64,000 nt of DNA from Canna indica (lineage: Eukaryota > Streptophyta > Magnoliopsida > Zingiberales > Cannaceae). Under the pieces are notes generated by a model. That model was given only the letters and a program-made list of their open reading frames with translations, had not been told where the DNA came from and made no database searches. Of the stretch, positions 22,767 to 34,189 are shown in pieces (position 1 is the stretch's first letter; the number at the start of each line of letters is the position of its first letter). The stretch covers positions 51,540,001 to 51,604,000 of the forward strand of contig CP136895.1 of the NCBI GenBank assembly GCA_034359265.1. The letters are read 5' to 3'. The position numbers and the translations under genes were made by a program.

Positions 22767-23121
22767 CTAATTAAGGAAGGGATTGGAGACGAGAATCCAA
22801 TCGAAGGCCTCCGATTTAGGCTTTGAAATTCGATGGCTCAACCCCAAAGAAGAGAAAGCAAGGTGACGGCTCACTCCAAGCTGCCGGCTTGGAGAGAGGG
22901 AGAGAGGGGAAGAAGAGGGCGGCTCGGCTGGCTCCTCTTGGCTCGGCTCCAAAGGAAAGAAGAGAGGAAGAGGGGAGGAAAGGAGGCAGGCGGCTCGGTG
23001 GCTTGGCTCACAAGTGGCAGCTCCAAGGGGGAAAAGGGGAGGGCCGATTGCTGGCGACTGGCTCTCCTGTCTCACAAATTTGGGTGGCTCCAAAAATTGG
23101 AGCCAGAACCAAGGGGAGGGG

Positions 23122-23129
23122 TTTTTATA
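23122..23129 (-). promoter_or_regulatory. TATA box of Gypsy LTR A
   Basis: The minus strand reads TATAAAAA, followed downstream by a GC-rich and CT-rich leader and then the splice-donor-like site at 22766. The same arrangement is in LTR B at 26569-26576. Confidence 0.6.
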
Positions 23130-23498
23130 CTTTCTCCTCAACCCTAACCCCCTCTAACCTAAATCCAAACCCGCATCTACCTTAAGCCAAAACCAACCCA
23201 CTAACCCAATAGACTTAATTAATTTAATTAGACTTGATTTAATATAAAACAAATCATAAGCATTTAATTAAATGCACCCACATGAACATAATTAATAACT
23301 ATGCACACACAATATCAATTTAAATAATGTCAACCACTCAAGCCTAATTTCATAAATTCAAAATTTATATTCTACTTACCCGAGCTCGCAAGCTCGCTTC
23401 GGACCATGAGTCGACTCGGCTCGACCACAAACGAGTCCGCCAGGCTAGCAAACACACGCAACAGAAAAAATAATAAATTAAATATCTAGGATATTACA

Positions 23499-24672
23499 AT
23501 CCTCCCTCCTTAAGGAAAATTTGTCCTCGAATTTCAGAAAAGAATAAGAACTCACCGCATCATCAAAACATGAAGGATAATGCTATCTCTTATCCTGCTC
23601 CACCTCCCAGGCGGCCGCTTGGCCGAAATGATGCTCCCATCTGACTTTAACCAAGGGGATCTCCTTGGACCTCAACTTCTGGATTTGTCGGTCTAGCACC
23701 TCAACTAGCCGCTCCTTATAAGAGACTACTGAATCCACCTCCACTACGGTAGGCTCGATCACGTGGGACTCATCTCAAATATACCTCTTCAGCATAGGCA
23801 CATGGAATACTAGATGTACTCGGTCCATACTAGGAGGTAGGGCGAACTCATAGGCCACGGCTCCCCTGCGTCTGAGAATAGGAAACATCCCAATAAACCT
23901 AGGGCTTAGCTTTCCTTTCTTACCAAACCTCACCACCCATTTCATAGGGAACACCATAAGGAACACCATGTCTCCTTCAGCAAACTCTACCTCCCTGGCC
24001 TTTCCATAAGCATACATCTTCTGGCGACTCTAAGCTGCTAACAATCACTCTCTGATTTGCTTCATCTTTTCCATAGCCTCTTCCACCAGATCTGGTCCCA
24101 TCATAAGGAAATCTTCTGCCTCAAACCATCCTACAGGCCACCTGCATCTCCGCCCGTACAATGCCTCAAAGGAGGGCATCCCAATGTTGTTGTGGTAGCT
24201 GTTATTATAAGCAAACTTAATCAGAGGTAAGTGCCTCTCCCAACTGCCCTCTGCATATCCTCCAGCGTTTGAATAGTCCACTATGACCGACCATCTATCT
24301 GAGGGTGAAATGCGATACTAAACTAAACCTGAGTGCCCAACGCCTCCTAGAAGGATTGCCAAAATTAAGACGTGAACTGAGTGCCCTGATCTGAGATAAT
24401 TATAACTAGAACTCTATGATAAGCGACTATCCGATCCAAAAATAGCCTCGTATACTGCTCGGCTGCAAAGGTCGTCCTGACTGGTATGAAGTGCGATGAC
24501 TTGGTTAGGCGATCCACCACTACCCAGATAGAGTCATTGCCCTTCCCGAACTTTGGCAACCGAGTCATGAAATCCATGGTTATCTTCTCTCATTTCCACT
24601 CCGGTACCCCTAAGTTCTGGAGTAACCCTGCCAGCTTCAAATGCTCAGCCTTCACCTGCTGACACACTAAGC
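23499..24672 (-). pseudogene. Gypsy chromovirus integrase and chromodomain remnant A
   Basis: Read on the minus strand from 24672 there is an integrase core: VCQQVKAEHLK, then DSIWVVVDRLTKSSHF with the first catalytic Asp and ISDQGTQFTS with the second. The C-terminal part follows (SWERHLPLIKFAYNNSYH, FEALYGRRCR, KGKLSPRFIGMFPIL, PPSMDRVHLVFHVPMLKRYI). A decayed chromodomain-like tail (VRWEHHFGQ..AWEVEQDKR) ends near 23600. These motifs are typical of the Tekay/Del chromoviruses. Trp-to-stop (TGG to TGA near 24590), a short deletion near 24265 and frame changes break it. gag, protease, RT and RNase H are absent. At 24672 it joins LTR B without a target duplication. Confidence 0.8.
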
Positions 24673-24881
24673 AATTAAGTTCAATAGTTCAAAGTTCAGT
24701 CAAATAAAACCTGAAATAAATAACATAAATGCCCTCAGGGCTACAACTCCAAATCAAGCTAATACAAGTGCATGACCACTACCAAAAGAGTATGACACTA
24801 ACTAGGACCACTATGAGATCCAGCAGTTCCTCTGCCCTCCAGCGATGCCAAGTGCATCCAACCCACCTCACCGGTCAGGCT

Positions 24882-26204
24882 TTGCAAAATAGAAATCAAA
24901 CGACAACGGGTAAGTTCAAAGAACTCAGCGAGTGGTTTTACCCACCCTCGCAAATAAACACAGAGATAACATAAATAAATTATATCTCTAAAAAGGAAAA
25001 GTCACTGAGGTGTGACTAGCTACCAGGACAACATGCCACCCATGCCCACTGCATCTAACTCTCCAAAGAGGTGCATCAGGCTGAAGCCCTACCATGCCCG
25101 AAGGCAACATCACCAATAAAAAGGTGCATCAGGCGGAAGCCCTACCATGCCTGCAGGCAACATCATCAATAAAAAGGTGCATTCGGCTGAATCCCTACCA
25201 TGCCCGTAGGCAACATCACCAATAGGATAATCGGGAAGGGCCCTCAGAACTTATCCTGCAGATTGGGAATTTGGCATCCAACCACTCGGGCGTAGCCCGT
25301 AGCCCAGCTCCAAAATGAGCAACTCCGCCATTCCCAAGGATATGGCTAATCAAGACCTAAGTCAAGATCCTCCTACGTTGTCCTAGAGGTGTCATCATCA
25401 TGAAGCGTCTCGACGCCCCAAACCCGACCTCTACCCCTTAGACCCGTATTGTCATGAACCTGTGTGGTTTTATTTCATGCATACCTTATAAGTTGGTTCA
25501 TAACAGATTATGCTCACCCTTAACCCAAATTTTAATTATAGAATTAAAATTTAGTTCATTTGAATTAGGGTTTTATTTTAGGGTACTGTTCTGCCCAGAA
25601 CTGCTGTGTATACCCTGAATCTAGTCTCTAAAGGGTATCCTATATTTCCAAACTATATATTTCTAGTCGAAACAGTAGGTTACACGACTATGTTCAGAGA
25701 TCTAAGCACATAATAACATAGAAATAAAAAAGCAGCCCAGATTCAACAAACAACATATAAATTTCAGAAAGCTGAAATTTTCAGCACCTCATGGAATAAA
25801 ATCCGAGTTTTACAGAATTAAATCCCTAAATTTCCAACATCACAGATTCATGTTATCATGCCAATCATGCATACAATCTCATAATTTTCACTAAATAAAA
25901 GCTAGCATATATATCAAGAATCCCTAAATCAAGAATCAAGGAGATTAATTAATCTTTAACATTAAGAACATCTAGAACTCCATGATGAGGTTGCATCCAA
26001 GATTCACAAGATTAAAATTATAAAATCACAGATCCTCCATTAAACATATGCTCCATGATATGAGATCAAAACTTAAAATCTAAGCATGACACGGAAACCA
26101 AGAAAATCTTAAGAACACAAAAAACATCATCAAGATCAAGAATCTTCAAGGCGGCTTCAAGAAAATTCGAAGAAAACCCGAATAGGAGGGATAAAACCAC
26201 TCAC
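24882..26204 (-). other. Intron-like GT-AG segment in LTR B, acceptor mutated
   Basis: The donor TTAG|GTGAGTGG starts at 26204. At the acceptor position the sequence is TTTTGCAA where the other LTRs have TTTTGCAG, so the site is probably dead in this copy. Confidence 0.4.
25070..25228. repeat. 53-bp minisatellite, three copies
   Basis: GGTGCAT starts at 25070, 25123 and 25176, in the same 53-bp register as 21938-22146 but one copy fewer. Confidence 0.9.
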
Positions 26205-26568
26205 CTAATTAAGGAAGGGATTGGAGACGAGAATCCAATCGACGGGCTCCGATTTTGGCTTCGAAATCCAGCAGCTCAACCCCAAAGAAGAGAAAGCAAC
26301 GTGGCGGCTCACTCCAAGCCACCGGCTTGGAGAGAGGGAGAGAGGGGAAGAAGAGGGCGGCTCGACTGGCTCCTCTTGGCTTGTCTCCAAAGGAAAGAAG
26401 AGAGGAAGAGGGGAGGAAAGGAGGAAGGCGGCTCGGTGGCTTGGTTCACAAGCGGCGGCTCCAAGGGGGAAAAGGGGAGGGCCGACTGCTGGTTGGCTTG
26501 GCGGCTTGCTCTCTTCTCTCACAAATTTGGGCGGCTCCAAAAATTGGAGCCAGAACCAAGGGGAGGGG

Positions 26569-26576
26569 TTTTTATA
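26569..26576 (-). promoter_or_regulatory. TATA box of Gypsy LTR B
   Basis: TATAAAAA on the minus strand, in the same context as in LTR A. Confidence 0.55.
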
Positions 26577-26947
26577 CTTTCTCCTCAACCCTAACCCCTT
26601 CTAATCTAAATCCAAACCTGCATCCACCTTAAAGCCAAAACCAACCCGCTAACATGATAGACTTAATTAATTTAACTAGATTTGATTTAATACAAAATAT
26701 ATCATAAGCATTTAATTAAATGCACCCACATGAACATAATTAATAACTATGCACACACAATATCAATTTAAATAATGTCAACCACTCAAGCCTAATTTCA
26801 TAAATTCAAAATTTATATTCTACTTACCCGAGCTCGCAAGCTCGCTTCGGACCATGAGTCGACTCGGCTCGACCACAAACGAGTCCGCTAGGCTAGCAAA
26901 CACACGCAATAAAAAATAATAATAAATTAAATATCTAGGATATTACA

Positions 26948-27757
26948 ATGCTCCCTCCTTAAGGAAAATTTATCCTCGAATTTCAGAAAAGAATAAGAAC
27001 TCACCGCATCATCAAATAATGAAGGATAACGCTATCTCATATCCTGCTCCACCTCCCAGGTGGCCTTTTGGACAGAATGGTGCTCCCATCTGACTTTAAC
27101 CAAGGGGATCTCCTTGGACCTCAAGTTCCAGATTTGCCAATCTAGCACCTCAACTGGCCGCTCCTCATAAGCGACTACTGAATCCACCTCCACTGCGGTA
27201 GGCTCGATCACATGGGACTCATCCCGAATATACCTCTTCAGCATAGACACAAGGAATACTGGATGTACTCGGTCCATACTAGGAGGTAGGGCCAACTCAT
27301 AGGCTACGGCTCCCCTGCGTTTGAGAATAGAAAACAACCCAATAAACCTAGCGCTTAGCTTTCCTTTCTTACCAAACCTCACCACCCCTTTCATAGGGAA
27401 CACCTTGAGGAACACCATGTCCCCTTCAGCAAACTCTACCTTCCTGGCCTTTCCATCAACATACATCTTCTGGCGACTCTGAGCTACTAACAATCTCTCT
27501 CTGATTTGCTTCACTTTTTACACAGCCTCTTCCACCAGATCAAGTCCCATCATAAGGGAATCTCCAGCCTCAAACCACCCTACAAGCGACCTACATCTTC
27601 GCCCGTACAACGCCTCAAAGGGGGCCATCCCAATGCTGTTGTGGTAGCTGTTATTATAAGCAAACTCAATCAAACGTAAGTGCCTCTCCCAACTGCCCTC
27701 TAGGTCTAAGACACATGCCCACAACATATCCTCCAGTTTCTGAGTAGTCCGCTCTGA
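26948..27757 (-). pseudogene. Gypsy integrase C-terminus and chromodomain remnant B
   Basis: From 27757 down on the minus strand: TTQKLEDMLWACVLDLEGSW, then FAYNNSYHNSIGMAPFEALY, LYGRRCRSLVGWFE and KMYVDGKARKVEFAEGDMVF. These are followed by GKLSARFIGLFSILKRRGAV and LPPSMDRVHPVFLVSMLKRY. A readable chromodomain (PVEVLDWQIWNLRSKEIPLV, then VRWEHHSVQKATWEVEQDMR) ends in a stop at 27032. One stop near 27517 splits it into two frames. The polypurine tract lies at 26948-26960. It is less damaged than remnant A. At 27757 it joins Copia non-coding DNA, so everything upstream in pol and gag is deleted. Confidence 0.82.
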
Positions 27758-28809
27758 ACTTTCAAGAATTTTATGAATTTATATAAAAATGATTTTTGAG
27801 TAATTCTTGAACCCGTAGATTCCTTGAAAAATCTAGTTTTTCCAATTAAATTTTCAAAAAATTGTTAAGAATATTATTTTATTTGGATTTAAAAGTTTGA
27901 TTTTTGTAAATTTGAAGTATACTTTGACCTAAGTCAACAAAGTGACTTAGAAATTTCATTTTAAGCCCAAACTTGACTCACATACTTAGATTCACTCATG
28001 TTAGATGCCTAGATGTCTAAGTTTGAGAAAACATGAGTAGATAGCAAAATTTGATACTTAACATTTTCATGTTTTCATGTCTACTCTGAATGAAACCGTG
28101 CTAAGTTCATATTTTCATCAAATGATATTCTTTTTATTTCACACTTAATAAACATGCTCTAAATGATTATATCTTTATATTCAGAAAGTTTGAATAAAAA
28201 TTGAAAATTTTGAAAAATAGCTAATATTTATGAAAATGCCACTAAAGTATCTCTCTAGTCTCTTCTCAAAATTACACATCTTTTACGGATACTTTGGATT
28301 TTCGTTGAAATTTTCAAATGAGATTTCAAGTATGATATCATAACTCTATTTTTGGTATCGTTCTCACTATTACTATAAAAAAATCATTTCTAAAATGGTT
28401 TTTGATATTTTGACCAATACTTGAAAATATTGATACTTGAGTTTATACATGATTCCCGGATTTAGATTTTAGTTATCACTCATTGCTATAATGTATGATT
28501 TAGTCTCATATTAAATATTTGTTTTTCATCCCTTTGGTTGAGAATTTCATGTTTCATGAAAAATAGTTTTAGAGTCTCAACTTTGACTATAGGTTGACTT
28601 TTCTTGCCCTTTTTGATTGATGTCAAAAGGGGAGAAAAATATAGGTAACAAGGGAAGAAAATATAGGAAAACCATGCATATAGATAGGGGGAGTTTACTT
28701 TCTTAGATATGCAAATTAGTAAGGGGAGAAATCTCATGATTGATATCCTTTGCACTTTAATGAATATATATTTTTTAAGGATGTTTGTCATCATAAAAAA
28801 GGGGGAGAT
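27758..28809 (+). mobile_element. Gag-only Copia (subfamily 2) internal region, 3' remainder
   Basis: AT-rich non-coding DNA equivalent to 54008-55071 and, more distantly, to 9103-10146. It includes the last units of the ~170-bp array. Polypurine motifs near 28628 and 28687 and at 28794-28809 (AAAAAAGGGGGAGATT) lie next to the 3' LTR. About 1.95 kb between the gag fragment ending at 19794 and this point is missing relative to the duplicate locus. Confidence 0.8.
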
Positions 28810-29522
28810 TGTTGGCCTAAGGTTTTCAACCTTGGTCTTAATCTCGGTTTTGATGATAACAAATATGGAACTAATGGTTTCATTGAGAAATACTTTCAAG
28901 TTCCAAGTCGGTTAGCGCTCGACGTCCCCGATCGGAAAAATCGAAGAAATCAGAGAAATCGGCAAGGACGCTCGTCGATGCTCGGGATTCTTCGGAAAGT
29001 TAAAGTTTAGGTCTAGGGTGCCCAGCTTGTGTTGTAAATCCTCGTGACGATGCATAAGAACCCAAAAAACCAACCCTAAAACCCTAAACACAAAAACTGA
29101 GAAATTAGTAAAGGTCCTAAAATTCACTAAGCCTAGGGAGCTCCTTAGAGGGCTATATAACCTAGACATTTTCTTCCCACCAAAAGTGTCGGTAATTGTT
29201 CCTTAGGTAAAAACAAGATAACGAGATATTTTAAAGGATTTTTTGGAAGTCTTTAGCCTAACCATATTTGACCGGGGAGATTATAAAAGTTTCGATTTTC
29301 AGAAATTTGTACTAGACCCCAAAAGTTATATTTTGATTCTTAAGGATTTTGATTTTTTAGATATTTTTATTGAATCCAAATGGGGGGTAATCCTTATATA
29401 ATATTTATGTTTTAAAGTTATTAACCAAAAGATAAGAAATGTTATATAAGTAGACTTAGCAAAGACGGAACCTTGAAACGAACAAACGAGCATAAAAATA
29501 AACAAGCAAAAAATTTGCCCTG

Positions 29523-29716
29523 CCCAGGTTTGATCGATCGGCAAAAGGTGAAGGCAGTTCGATCGATTGACCGACACCCAGAATGGACAGAATACCTTTG
29601 ATCGCTCGGCGGTCGCTCGATCGGTCGACCGACGATCAATCGGCAAGCGATCAGGCATTGCCAACGGGTAGAAAAATGCCCATTGACGTGCCCTCTTATT
29701 TGGAGGGTTATAAATA
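29523..29716 (+). promoter_or_regulatory. U3 palindromes and TATA box
   Basis: Decayed GATCGATCGG- and GGTCGACCG-type palindromes precede TATAAATA at 29709-29716. Confidence 0.5.
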
Positions 29717-30093
29717 CCCATCCAAAACTCACTCCTAAGGAGTTATTGATGCTTTCAAGCCTCAAAGAGTGATCCTAAGCATTTCTACAAGCTTCCATTG
29801 AGCCATCCTTGCAAAAGCCCTAGTTTAGATCTCCACTTGTTGATTTAGCCTTCAAGATTCATAGATTCATCTTCTCAAGGCATCAAGAGGACTAGGGAGT
29901 TTATTTTTGAGCTAAGTACTTGTTATTTGATTTATTGCTCCAATTGTTATTGTATTTTGTTGTTTATTTTGATTGTATATCAAGTGTATAAACCTAGGTT
30001 GCTAGGTTTGATTGAGTTGGCGGTTGCCTTGGTGTTAAGGCTTAAATCCACAAGTGTAAACTTAGTTTACTAGGATTAGTTGAGTTGTTTCTT

Positions 30094-32493
30094 TGTAAGA
30101 CCCGAAAAAATTTCCTAATATAAAAATCTATTTTGGTGCAGCGCACTGGACCCGGGGTTAGTCGAGTCGAGCCTCAGAATCGTCTCGAGTAGAAGGTATG
30201 ACTCGACTAATGATGTATGAAGTTAAATTGGTTTAATGACTCTTTCCTTTTATGTATTTGTACCTTAATTGAATTAAGATCGACTCGTGTTACGGAAAGA
30301 GTCAGAACCCAAGTCGAACTCGGGCTGAGTCGAGTGAGTGTTAAGTTGTAAGGGCAATTAAAGGCATGTTACATGAGGGAATAAAATCCCTCATCATAGC
30401 TGCCATGCGGCTCATCTAGGAGCCGCACAAAGCAGCGCGTAGGGAGAGGGGGAAAAGGAGCAAAAAGGAGAGATCTTGGTCGATACGGAGATCGCGTCGT
30501 CGTCAGATGATTTGAGATCACCAACATCCGATCCTTCATGTTCCTCAAGCAAAGGTGAGTGGTTAACATGTTTTTGAAGGGAGGCGGGTGGCCGACCCTA
30601 TGGATCTTGAAGTCGGGTTTCTCCACGAGTTGTTTTGTCGATTGACATGTTCTTTCGTATTGGAACTTAATCGATTTGTGTACCTGCGAATTCGTACTTT
30701 CAAATCGTGATTTTTTTGCTTCTATATGGGCTGGTCGAGTCGAGGAAAAAGGGGAAAGGTCATGCTGAAATTTTCCCAAATTTCCTCTATCGTCTTGCAA
30801 CTTGTAGATCGCTTTATGTTCGTTATATGTTGGATCTTTGTATTGATACTTGTGTTGTTGTCGCAACATGTTCACCTCCCTTAGAGGGCTCGGCCGAGCA
30901 GGATGTTACCTTGCTTGAGTCGGCCGAGCAATGGAGAGAGGTGGAAAACTCGGGGTTGTCGGATCTATACGCTGGATTTCATGTTACGTCATTTTGAATT
31001 CCTACTTACATGCTTAGTGTTAGGTTCAAATTATATTATATGATTGTTGTCCATCTTGAGAATTGATAGCAACTGTAGATCTATATTCTAACGATTATGG
31101 AAATGTTCTTGCTAATGCATATATGGACATGATGGTTATGGTACATGTATCAAAGGAAAGGTTTCATTGAATATCAGATATCATGTTTAATTGTTGCTAT
31201 GTTTATTACATGTTCCTTATTGGTTTAATCCATGAAATGTTTCATTAATTGTTTAAATTCTTTATTTTTGAATCATGTGGCTATACATAGTATGTGATGT
31301 GAAGTAATTCATCTATAGCTTATATGCTGTCCCATTTTGTTATTGGGTACATTTACAAGTTTATGACATGTATTTCACATTAGCAAGGATAGTATATGAC
31401 GCTAGATGATTAAAATGAAAAATTTGAGGTGTGTGCTATTTATGGAAACTCAAAGGTAGACTAGTTAGGTTTTACACCTAAGAAATAATTAGCGAGCAAT
31501 AGTGCACACATGTTTTGATCTGAAAATAAAGGGTTGAACACGGGCGGACGCCTGGGATTTTAAACAATGAAGCTTTAGGACACTTGCTTGTGTGATGTGT
31601 TTGTGATGGTCTGCCGAGATGCCTGAGTAGTCGGAATGACGAATGCATGACTCGGCCAGTGATTGGGTCTTGAGATATCACTAGTGGGCCCGCTAGGTGT
31701 CAGACCTCAGTTGGGTGGGACTAGCTATCCCTACCCCAGACGGTGTCCAGAGACTAGTAGACCATCCTAGTCGATGACCCAGGATTTCTTGTCTTCATCT
31801 TGATATGGTGTGGCCTGAGCGGCCAGTGTGATTCTCCCTTGTATGGTAGGGCCGGGTATAGCCGAAATTCCTAGACCATAAGTAGGCCCTAAGGGCCGAA
31901 TGCCAAGTCGCTTAATTAGGCCATTATGGCGGGTTTTGCTAATATATGGTCTGTACAGAATGACCCATGGGGTCGGTAGTCCTATCAAAAGTAACTTACC
32001 TCCCTGACTATATGCTATGTTGTCTTATATATTTATGCATGCCTATTTGAGGATTATGTGGAGGTTCAGAAGAACTGCTCACTGAGTCCCAAGTGGACTC
32101 ACGGTTTATTTCTTTTTGTTTTGCAGAGCATGATCAGTGAGTTGAGGCTTATCGTCATGGTGCAGCTGGAGGGCAGGCGGTGGTGCCAATCTTGTAGCGG
32201 CTTCCTTTAGTTAGAGTCTAGTTGTTGTGTTGTCGTTTTCCTACACTGACAGTTGTGGTTTTAAAGCTTTTAATAAACTTTGAACTTGAGATGTTCCAGT
32301 TTGTGACGATGTTAGCTTTTCTTCTTTGGTTTTGAAAAATATATTTGTGAACTTTGAGAATTTAAATAAAATTTGCATTGTGGTTTTGTTTATTCGATGT
32401 GTTATGGTTTTCTCGATGGTCAGTGTAGGTAGTAGGCTACAGGGTAGTATGTAGACCCTGGCTGGTCACACGACCCTCAGTTGGGGTGTGACA
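30094..32493 (+). mobile_element. Gypsy solo LTR 1
   Basis: This 2,400-bp sequence runs from TGTAAGACCCGA to GGGGTGTGACA with no internal region or primer-binding site. The flanks are TTCTT (30089-30093) and TCCTT (32494-32498). The intact LTR sequence has 'gttccttagg' here, so this is a 5-bp duplication with one later change. It carries a shared donor (30554) and acceptor (32126) pair and a 'gaataaaatccctcat' block near 30379. Confidence 0.88.
30555..32126 (+). other. Intron-like GT-AG segment within Gypsy solo LTR 1
   Basis: The donor AAAG|GTGAGTGG is at 30554/30555. A pyrimidine-rich run ending TTTTGCAG|AGC ends at 32126. The segment is about 1.57 kb and contains no long open frame. Donor and acceptor contexts are kept in the sister LTRs at 34190 and 57229. 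Confidence 0.5.
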
Positions 32494-32880
32494 TCCTTAG
32501 GTTGAGGTGGGAGAGTGCTTTCGATAGGAACGCAGGATACTTTCGGGTGTGGAAGTGCATTCGGTTTGAGAGCGGAGACTTTCCGGTATAAAGTCCTCTT
32601 TGTAAGGGAAACGATATAATCTAGTAAAGCTAGCTTGGAAATCCTAAGCGGGGTGCTTAGGTAGTGGAGTAGGCATTGGGGCTGAACCACTATAAATAAT
32701 TGTGTTAGCATTGTTCACTTTGATTTTCTTATTGCTTATCATTTATATCTTGCTTTCGCTTATTACTCGATTCGTGAATTGCCTAAGTAATCAAGTAAAT
32801 GATTAAAATCGGATTTAGGCTAATTGATTAGATAACACACTATTCAACCCCCCATCTCTAGTGTGGCTATTTCACCAACA

Positions 32881-33922
32881 TTCTTTACCTTAGTTTGACA
32901 ACCTAAGGTCACTAAACTATAGGGAAAAGGGAATCTGGGTAGGGCCGAACTTCCTTGGGGAAATTTCCAAGGATATGTGAACCGGCCCTATGATGTATGG
33001 ACATGACACTAGTTGTTTGGCTGTATGCATGAGCTTATAAGATTTATCTGAGCTTGTTACTACTTGTTATAGCATGACTAGATTTCTTTGGATAGAATGT
33101 TGAGTGCTCATGTATGGTGTGGCGCATGAATGAGGTTAAATTAATTCTTATTGGTAAATGCTTTTCTGCTTACATATGTTTAAAATGGAAATTGTGGTTC
33201 ATGATGATGCATTGGCCGATGTATGGCCATGGGTTTCATGTGCATGCAAGATGTGTGGATACTGAGGACCCTAGAGGTCCCAGGATATTTGTTTGGCTTC
33301 ATGGATGTTATGTTCATTTTTGGATTAGTTATTGCTTATTATATGGATGATTGGGTGTGCTTGTGATTGTGGACTGGGAAGCTCGTCAGCCGCCACACTG
33401 ACGACTGACCCAGAGTGGCATGAGCGGGAAGTACGTTGAGACAGAGCAGTGATCAGTGCCCGACTCATAGGACCGACGGGTCCCTGGATATTGGAACGAC
33501 GAGTCCCTGGACCGAGAAGCTCGCCAGCCCGCAACACTAACGACCGACCCGGGTGGCTTGTTTAAGAAGTTGATTGTGCTTATGGTGTTTACTTCTTATT
33601 TAGATTATTGGTTATGTGCATTATGCTTATTATTTACATGGAAACACGATTATATATATTGGTATTTATATCCCATGTGAAATGATGGTTATGTTTATTT
33701 GTTACTGCTTATGAGTAGTAGATTACTAAGATATTATGTACTTGTTGGACTTGTATTATTAAACATGGTGGATTGAAGGCTAAACTACTCACTAAGTCCT
33801 AGTTGGACTTACGGTTTATATTATTATTGTTTTTCAGCTCCTGAGCATGATCAGAGAGGTACTGGGCTGTAGTAGTGTAGCTTGTGGCGGTAGGGACAGC
33901 GCATCTCGTGACATGTCGTGGT
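32881..33922 (+). mobile_element. Host Gypsy LTR, 3' part (first copy)
   Basis: It continues the LTR that starts at 2013, after the TTCTT duplication. A repeated 'gggaagctcgtcagccgccacactgacgac' type block occurs at about 33376 and 33516. A TTTTTCAG|CTCCTGAGCATGATCAG acceptor-like site lies at 33837, and 'actcactaagtcctagttggact' precedes it, as in the other Gypsy LTRs. At 33922 it is fused to the middle of a Copia 5' LTR. Confidence 0.7.
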
Positions 33923-34189
33923 CTTGGTGTTAAGGCTTAAATCCACCATTGTAAACTTTGTTTACTAGGATTAGTTGAGTTGTTCCTTAGGTTGAGGTGT
34001 GAGAGTGCTATCGGTAGGAAGACGGAATACTTCCGGGTGTGGAATTGCCTATCAGTTTAAGAGCGGAGACTTTCCGGTGTAAAGTCCTCTTTGTAAAGGA
34101 AACGATATAATCTAGTAAAGCTAGTTTAGAAATCTTAAGCGGTGTGTTTAGGTTGTGGAGAAGGCATTCGGGCCGAACCACTATAAATA

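Larger units (their letters stand above)
19795..23498 (-). mobile_element. Gypsy (Tekay/Del-like chromovirus) LTR A, with nested solo LTR
   Basis: On the minus strand it begins TGTAATATCCTAG at 23498, just after an AGGAGGGAGGAT polypurine tract, and ends GGGGCATGACA at 19795. Without the nested Copia solo LTR it is about 2.15 kb. It contains TATAAAAA at 23129-23122, a CT-rich leader, a 53-bp minisatellite and a GT-AG intron-like structure. Relative to LTR B it lacks about 365 bp at 22482. Several open frames in the GC-rich leader (22767-23185, both strands) overlap each other and the TATA box, and I do not regard them as genes. Confidence 0.85.
24673..26947 (-). mobile_element. Gypsy LTR B (lacks its 3' end)
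   Basis: It is homologous to LTR A and starts TGTAATATCC on the minus strand at 26947. Its last ~190 bp, equivalent to 19795-19985, are missing where it abuts remnant A. It keeps about 365 bp (25557-25920) that LTR A has lost, and the uninterrupted insertion site of the Copia solo LTR near 24790. TATAAAAA lies at 26576-26569. Confidence 0.8.
28810..32880 (+). mobile_element. Copia subfamily 2 3' LTR, split by a Gypsy solo LTR
   Basis: It starts TGTTGG after a polypurine tract and ends CCAACA at 32880, followed by TTCTT. Without the nested 2.4-kb Gypsy LTR and its 5-bp duplication it is about 1,666 bp, close to the 1,656 bp of the 5' LTR at 2592. TATAAATA is at 29709-29716. The palindrome cluster (29523-29650) is more decayed than in subfamily 1. 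Confidence 0.9.

Noticed and set aside
22767..23185. Overlapping open frames of 104-124 codons on both strands in the GC-rich leader of Gypsy LTR A (and 26205-26632 in LTR B)
   Set aside because: They overlap each other on both strands, are Pro/Ser/Arg/Gly-rich as expected from AG/CT-rich DNA, and the minus frame starts upstream of the TATA box and contains it. The length is kept between LTRs A and B with in-frame indels, but composition alone can explain open frames here.
28486..28899. Minus-strand frames of 60-137 codons near 9.9-10.1, 15.7-15.9, 28.5-28.9 and 54.8-55.2 kb
   Set aside because: They are antisense to the polypurine region and LTR start of the Copia family. They recur only because that region recurs and carry no domain.
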